DNA from: an uncultured bacterium
GTDB taxonomy: Bacteria; CSSED10-310; CALFER01
Direction: 5' to 3'
DNA length: 16,111 nt
Assembly (NCBI GenBank): GCA_937951895.1
Contig: CALFER010000010.1
Span: forward strand, 1-16,111
The translations under genes were made by a program, and so were the position numbers. Positions within the stretch are counted from its first letter, which is position 1. Each line of letters begins with the position of its first letter. Below the pieces are notes generated by a model. It saw only the letters and a program-made list of their open reading frames with translations. It had not been told where the DNA came from and searched no databases. Shown piece after piece: positions 13,845 to 16,111 of this stretch.

Positions 13845-15601
13845 AACAACGAGCGAGGACAGTAAAAGGGATGGCGCAAGCGCGCAAACCGATGATGGTC
13901 TCGATTGCGAATCCGAACGCAGCTGATCTGAACGAGAAGATCACCGGAGAGCAAGAGCGCATCGCCAGGGCATCGAACTACATCAACCGATTCTTCGCAT
14001 CCTCTGGTGAAGCGATCTATGCCCCGATGGATGATCTGGCCAATCTTTCCGATTCGGTGGCTACCAATGGAATCCTCCAATGCTGCAATCGGTTTAAAGC
14101 TGCGGCTGTTGCTCGCCTCGGCCATCGTCTCGAATCATCTCCATACAACTCCGGAACGCCGAATGAGACTGAACGAGGGAAACTAGAGGAATGGATTCGG
14201 GAGAAGTTTTATCCATCCATGTCTGAGGTCGGGTATCGAGCCCACTGCGACAAATATGACTTTGGCATGGGCCTGATCCGGATCGATGAGAATCTGGTCG
14301 AGGTCAAGCGTGATGGGAAAGTCATCGGCCGGGAGATCTCTCGCATATCCCATCTGAACCGGTTGCATGCGCAGCCACTCAAACCGCGGAAGGTCAAACG
14401 GTCGATCCAGATTCCGAACCAGTCGGGGGGTGTTGCGATCACGCGCACCGAGATCGAAGTCGATGACCCGGCTGACGTCCGGTTCCCTCGGTGGATAATC
14501 AACGCCGGCGACAACCAGATCCGCTACGCCAAGACCTATGGTGATCCGCGATTCATCAACAAATACACCGGTCACACGCAGGACAAGACCTGGGGAGTTG
14601 ACCAGGGCGAGTTGATGGATGGCTGTTCGATCATTGCACTTCGTCAATACGATGCCCGGGATGAGAACTGCGGGTGGCCGATTTGGTACGCAGAGAAACA
14701 GAGTGTCGATGTCTCCTGGGAGATTGGCCGATATGAGTGGGGACATTTTCGAGGCAACTGCCTGCCGAATCTGCTCTGTGTCTTTCCCGAGGCGAAGGTA
14801 GCCGGTGGGCGCACGCTTCCCGACGTTGTTCAGCAATGGCTCAGGGACACTGCGGAACAGAGGGAGCATGGTGGGGATCATCGCAAGGCGCTGACGATCG
14901 AGATTCCAATCAAAAGCTTGTCGACCTTCCAGGGGAAGCTTCCGATCGAGGTACACGAGATCAAAGGACCTGACCCTGACAAGTTTCTTGAAATGAACAA
15001 ACACAAGGGTCAGCGCATTGCGAACTCGTGTCAGATGCCTCCATCTCTAGTGCATGCCGACACAGGGACTCTCGGTTCTGGATCAGATAAAGAGGCTGAT
15101 CTGAAACGACTCAAGGAGCTGATCCTCGAACCGGAGCAGAACGAGTATGAGACGCAATGCCTGGACAGGATCATCCTGAACGGAACGGAGTTTAAATCCT
15201 TCGTGATCCGCCTGCAGGAACTCGACACGAGTAACCCGAAACAGACCGCTGAGATTGCGGAGATTTGGTCGCGGGTGCCGCAGAAGATTTCCGAGTTCCG
15301 GACACGGATCGAAGCGACAGAGGCAATCGATCCGGAGAGCGAAGAACGGTCGAAGAAACTCGGTCAGATCTGGATGTTTGGAACGCAGGGGCTGATGTCT
15401 TTGGATGACCTGGAGGCCGTGACCGAGGCTGCGATCGAAGAAGAGCAGCAGCCTGCAGTTCCGGAAGAAAAAGACCCACCGAAACCGACCGATGGTAAGC
15501 GCTTTGCGGAATACCTCCGCACTGTTTTGAACGTCACGCCAGAGCAGTTCCGAGACCAGGTTCTCCCGGTGCTCCAGGAGCGGATATGCCAGCAGAACTG
15601 A
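13841..15601 (+). CDS. Phage portal protein
   Basis: Portal proteins form the twelve-fold ring at the head vertex through which DNA passes and to which the terminase docks. The 586 residues follow the terminase with a 4-nt ATGA overlap and GAGGG upstream. Visible features fit the fold: YDFGMGLIRIDENLVEVKRDGK (about 139-160, residues listed in two parts: YDFGMGLIRI and DENLVEVKRDGK) as the wing strands, and MPPSLVHADTGTLGSGSDKEAD before KELILEPEQNEYETQCLDRI, the pattern of the clip/stem-loop region (about 398-447). The C-terminal tail has an acidic, proline-rich linker (EEEQQPAVPEEKDPPKP). Identification rests on position and these patterns; a close named relative cannot be given. Confidence 0.8.
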   Translation: MKQRARTVKGMAQARKPMMVSIANPNAADLNEKITGEQERIARASNYINRFFASSGEAIYAPMDDLANLSDSVATNGILQCCNRFKAAAVARLGHRLESSPYNSGTPNETERGKLEEWIREKFYPSMSEVGYRAHCDKYDFGMGLIRIDENLVEVKRDGKVIGREISRISHLNRLHAQPLKPRKVKRSIQIPNQSGGVAITRTEIEVDDPADVRFPRWIINAGDNQIRYAKTYGDPRFINKYTGHTQDKTWGVDQGELMDGCSIIALRQYDARDENCGWPIWYAEKQSVDVSWEIGRYEWGHFRGNCLPNLLCVFPEAKVAGGRTLPDVVQQWLRDTAEQREHGGDHRKALTIEIPIKSLSTFQGKLPIEVHEIKGPDPDKFLEMNKHKGQRIANSCQMPPSLVHADTGTLGSGSDKEADLKRLKELILEPEQNEYETQCLDRIILNGTEFKSFVIRLQELDTSNPKQTAEIAEIWSRVPQKISEFRTRIEATEAIDPESEERSKKLGQIWMFGTQGLMSLDDLEAVTEAAIEEEQQPAVPEEKDPPKPTDGKRFAEYLRTVLNVTPEQFRDQVLPVLQERICQQN

Positions 15602-16111
15602 TGATCAACGAGCGCATTGCGATGGTCGAGAGCGATCTCGAAACACGTATCGCCCGAATCGACAACGCGATCTGGCTGGCTGGCGCAGAGCGGTCGTTCA
15701 ATGTCCGGTCGGTCTACAAACCGACGAACGACGACTTCCTCGCCGTCGAACGGAACATGGTGCGCAAGATCAATCAGGTCTGGCGCGAGAATGTCAGCGA
15801 GAGCATGAAAGACCTCGTCGAGATGATGGACGGCATCAATCAGGAGGTTTCGGAGGAGATGATTTCCCAGATCATTCTCCCCTACCTGGACGTCCATCTC
15901 GCCGAGTCGTTCTACTCAGATCCGGATCTTCGGAAAACCGTCAAGGCTTCGGTGCAGCGCACCTATCGGCTATCGAAAGCCCAGATCGCCAAGGAAGTCG
16001 GCGTGAAGCTCGCTGGCACCTCGGCGATCGACGAACAGGCGAAGACCTGGCTGCAGCTCGACACGCGGTTCTGGCTGCGTCACCGGTGGGAATCCCACAT
16101 CCGGGAGCGCA
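15586..16111 (+). CDS. Probable phage head-morphogenesis (minor head) protein, partial
   Basis: An open frame of 175 codons running off the right edge. ATG 15586 has AGGAG 5 nt upstream (15576-15580) and overlaps the portal end by 16 nt. ATG 15601, which abuts the portal stop, is a weaker choice. The visible part is mostly charged helix (MPAELMINERIAMVESD, VERNMVRKINQVW, ESMKDLVEMMDG), with a more aromatic stretch near the edge (WLQLDTRFWLRHRW). No catalytic motif is seen. The position after the portal fits the MuF/SPP1 gp7-like minor head protein that usually follows it, but the diagnostic C-terminal part lies outside the window. Confidence 0.5.
   Translation, partial: MPAELMINERIAMVESDLETRIARIDNAIWLAGAERSFNVRSVYKPTNDDFLAVERNMVRKINQVWRENVSESMKDLVEMMDGINQEVSEEMISQIILPYLDVHLAESFYSDPDLRKTVKASVQRTYRLSKAQIAKEVGVKLAGTSAIDEQAKTWLQLDTRFWLRHRWESHIRER

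Larger units (their letters stand above)
10260..16111 (+). mobile_element. Left end of a tailed-phage (prophage or remnant) segment, incomplete
   Basis: All genes right of about 10260 are plus-strand and belong to one phage packaging/head module: methyltransferase, HTH small-terminase candidate, large terminase, portal, morphogenesis. Minus-strand glycan genes end abruptly in a 5'-truncated gene at the same point, and base composition becomes AT-rich. The exact left end is not defined by a recognisable attachment core; it lies between about 10206 and 10266. No integrase or transposase is in the window. A defective prophage, a gene transfer agent-like cluster or an assembly join are alternatives. 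Confidence 0.7.

Noticed and set aside
1..16111. CRISPR arrays, rRNA genes, insertion sequences and complete tRNAs
   Set aside because: No regularly spaced long repeats, no rRNA-like stretches, no transposase and no cloverleaf-capable sequence were found.

Overview
The window joins two unlike blocks. Positions 10 to about 10260 hold a tightly packed minus-strand operon of surface-glycan genes. Positions about 10260 to 16111 hold plus-strand tailed-phage genes that run off the right edge. The organism cannot be named from this sequence. It is a bacterium of moderately high GC that uses clear Shine-Dalgarno sites (AAGGAG at 1213-1218 and 5405-5410), most likely with an undecaprenyl-phosphate-dependent cell-surface polysaccharide or glycan pathway.

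Glycan operon, in transcription order (right to left): an asparagine-synthetase-like gene that has lost its 5' end (8530-10263), a GT4 glycosyltransferase (7304-8545), an ATP-grasp ligase (6069-7307), a PglC/WcaJ-type phosphoglycosyl transferase (5396-6067), a WecB-type UDP-GlcNAc 2-epimerase (4308-5399), a heparinase II/III-like protein (2452-4311), a WbuB-like GT4 glycosyltransferase (1184-2455) and a PglE-like DegT aminotransferase (10-1206). Neighbouring genes overlap by 4 nt at most junctions (ATGA or GTGA), so the set looks like one translationally coupled transcript. A plausible division of labour is as follows. The aminotransferase and epimerase make amino sugars. The phosphoglycosyl transferase starts the lipid-linked glycan and the two GT4 enzymes extend it. 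The ATP-grasp and AsnB-like enzymes add amide or amino-acid groups. The heparinase-like protein acts on the uronate-type polymer. These substrates are inferred, not shown.

Phage block, left to right: a junction and control region with several repeat structures (about 10264-10602), a possible 29-codon leader ORF (10517-10606), a ParB-domain DNA adenine methyltransferase (10603-11928), a HTH protein in the small-terminase position (11918-12454), the large terminase (12435-13844), the portal (13841-15601) and the start of a probable head-morphogenesis gene (15586-16111, partial). All overlap or abut, so this is a DNA-packaging and head module. No integrase, transposase or repressor lies in the window.

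The most notable point is the boundary. The asnB-like reading frame is homologous-looking up to about 10260, lacks its N-terminal catalytic part (including the Cys nucleophile) and then stops against AT-rich phage-side DNA. This is what integration of a phage into the glycan operon, or a deletion or assembly join, would leave. The phage-side control region carries a 9-bp perfect inverted repeat, twin CACCC-N-GGGTG palindromes exactly 21 bp apart, and a run of about 10-bp TTTTACACAG-like repeats. None of these is explained by the genes.
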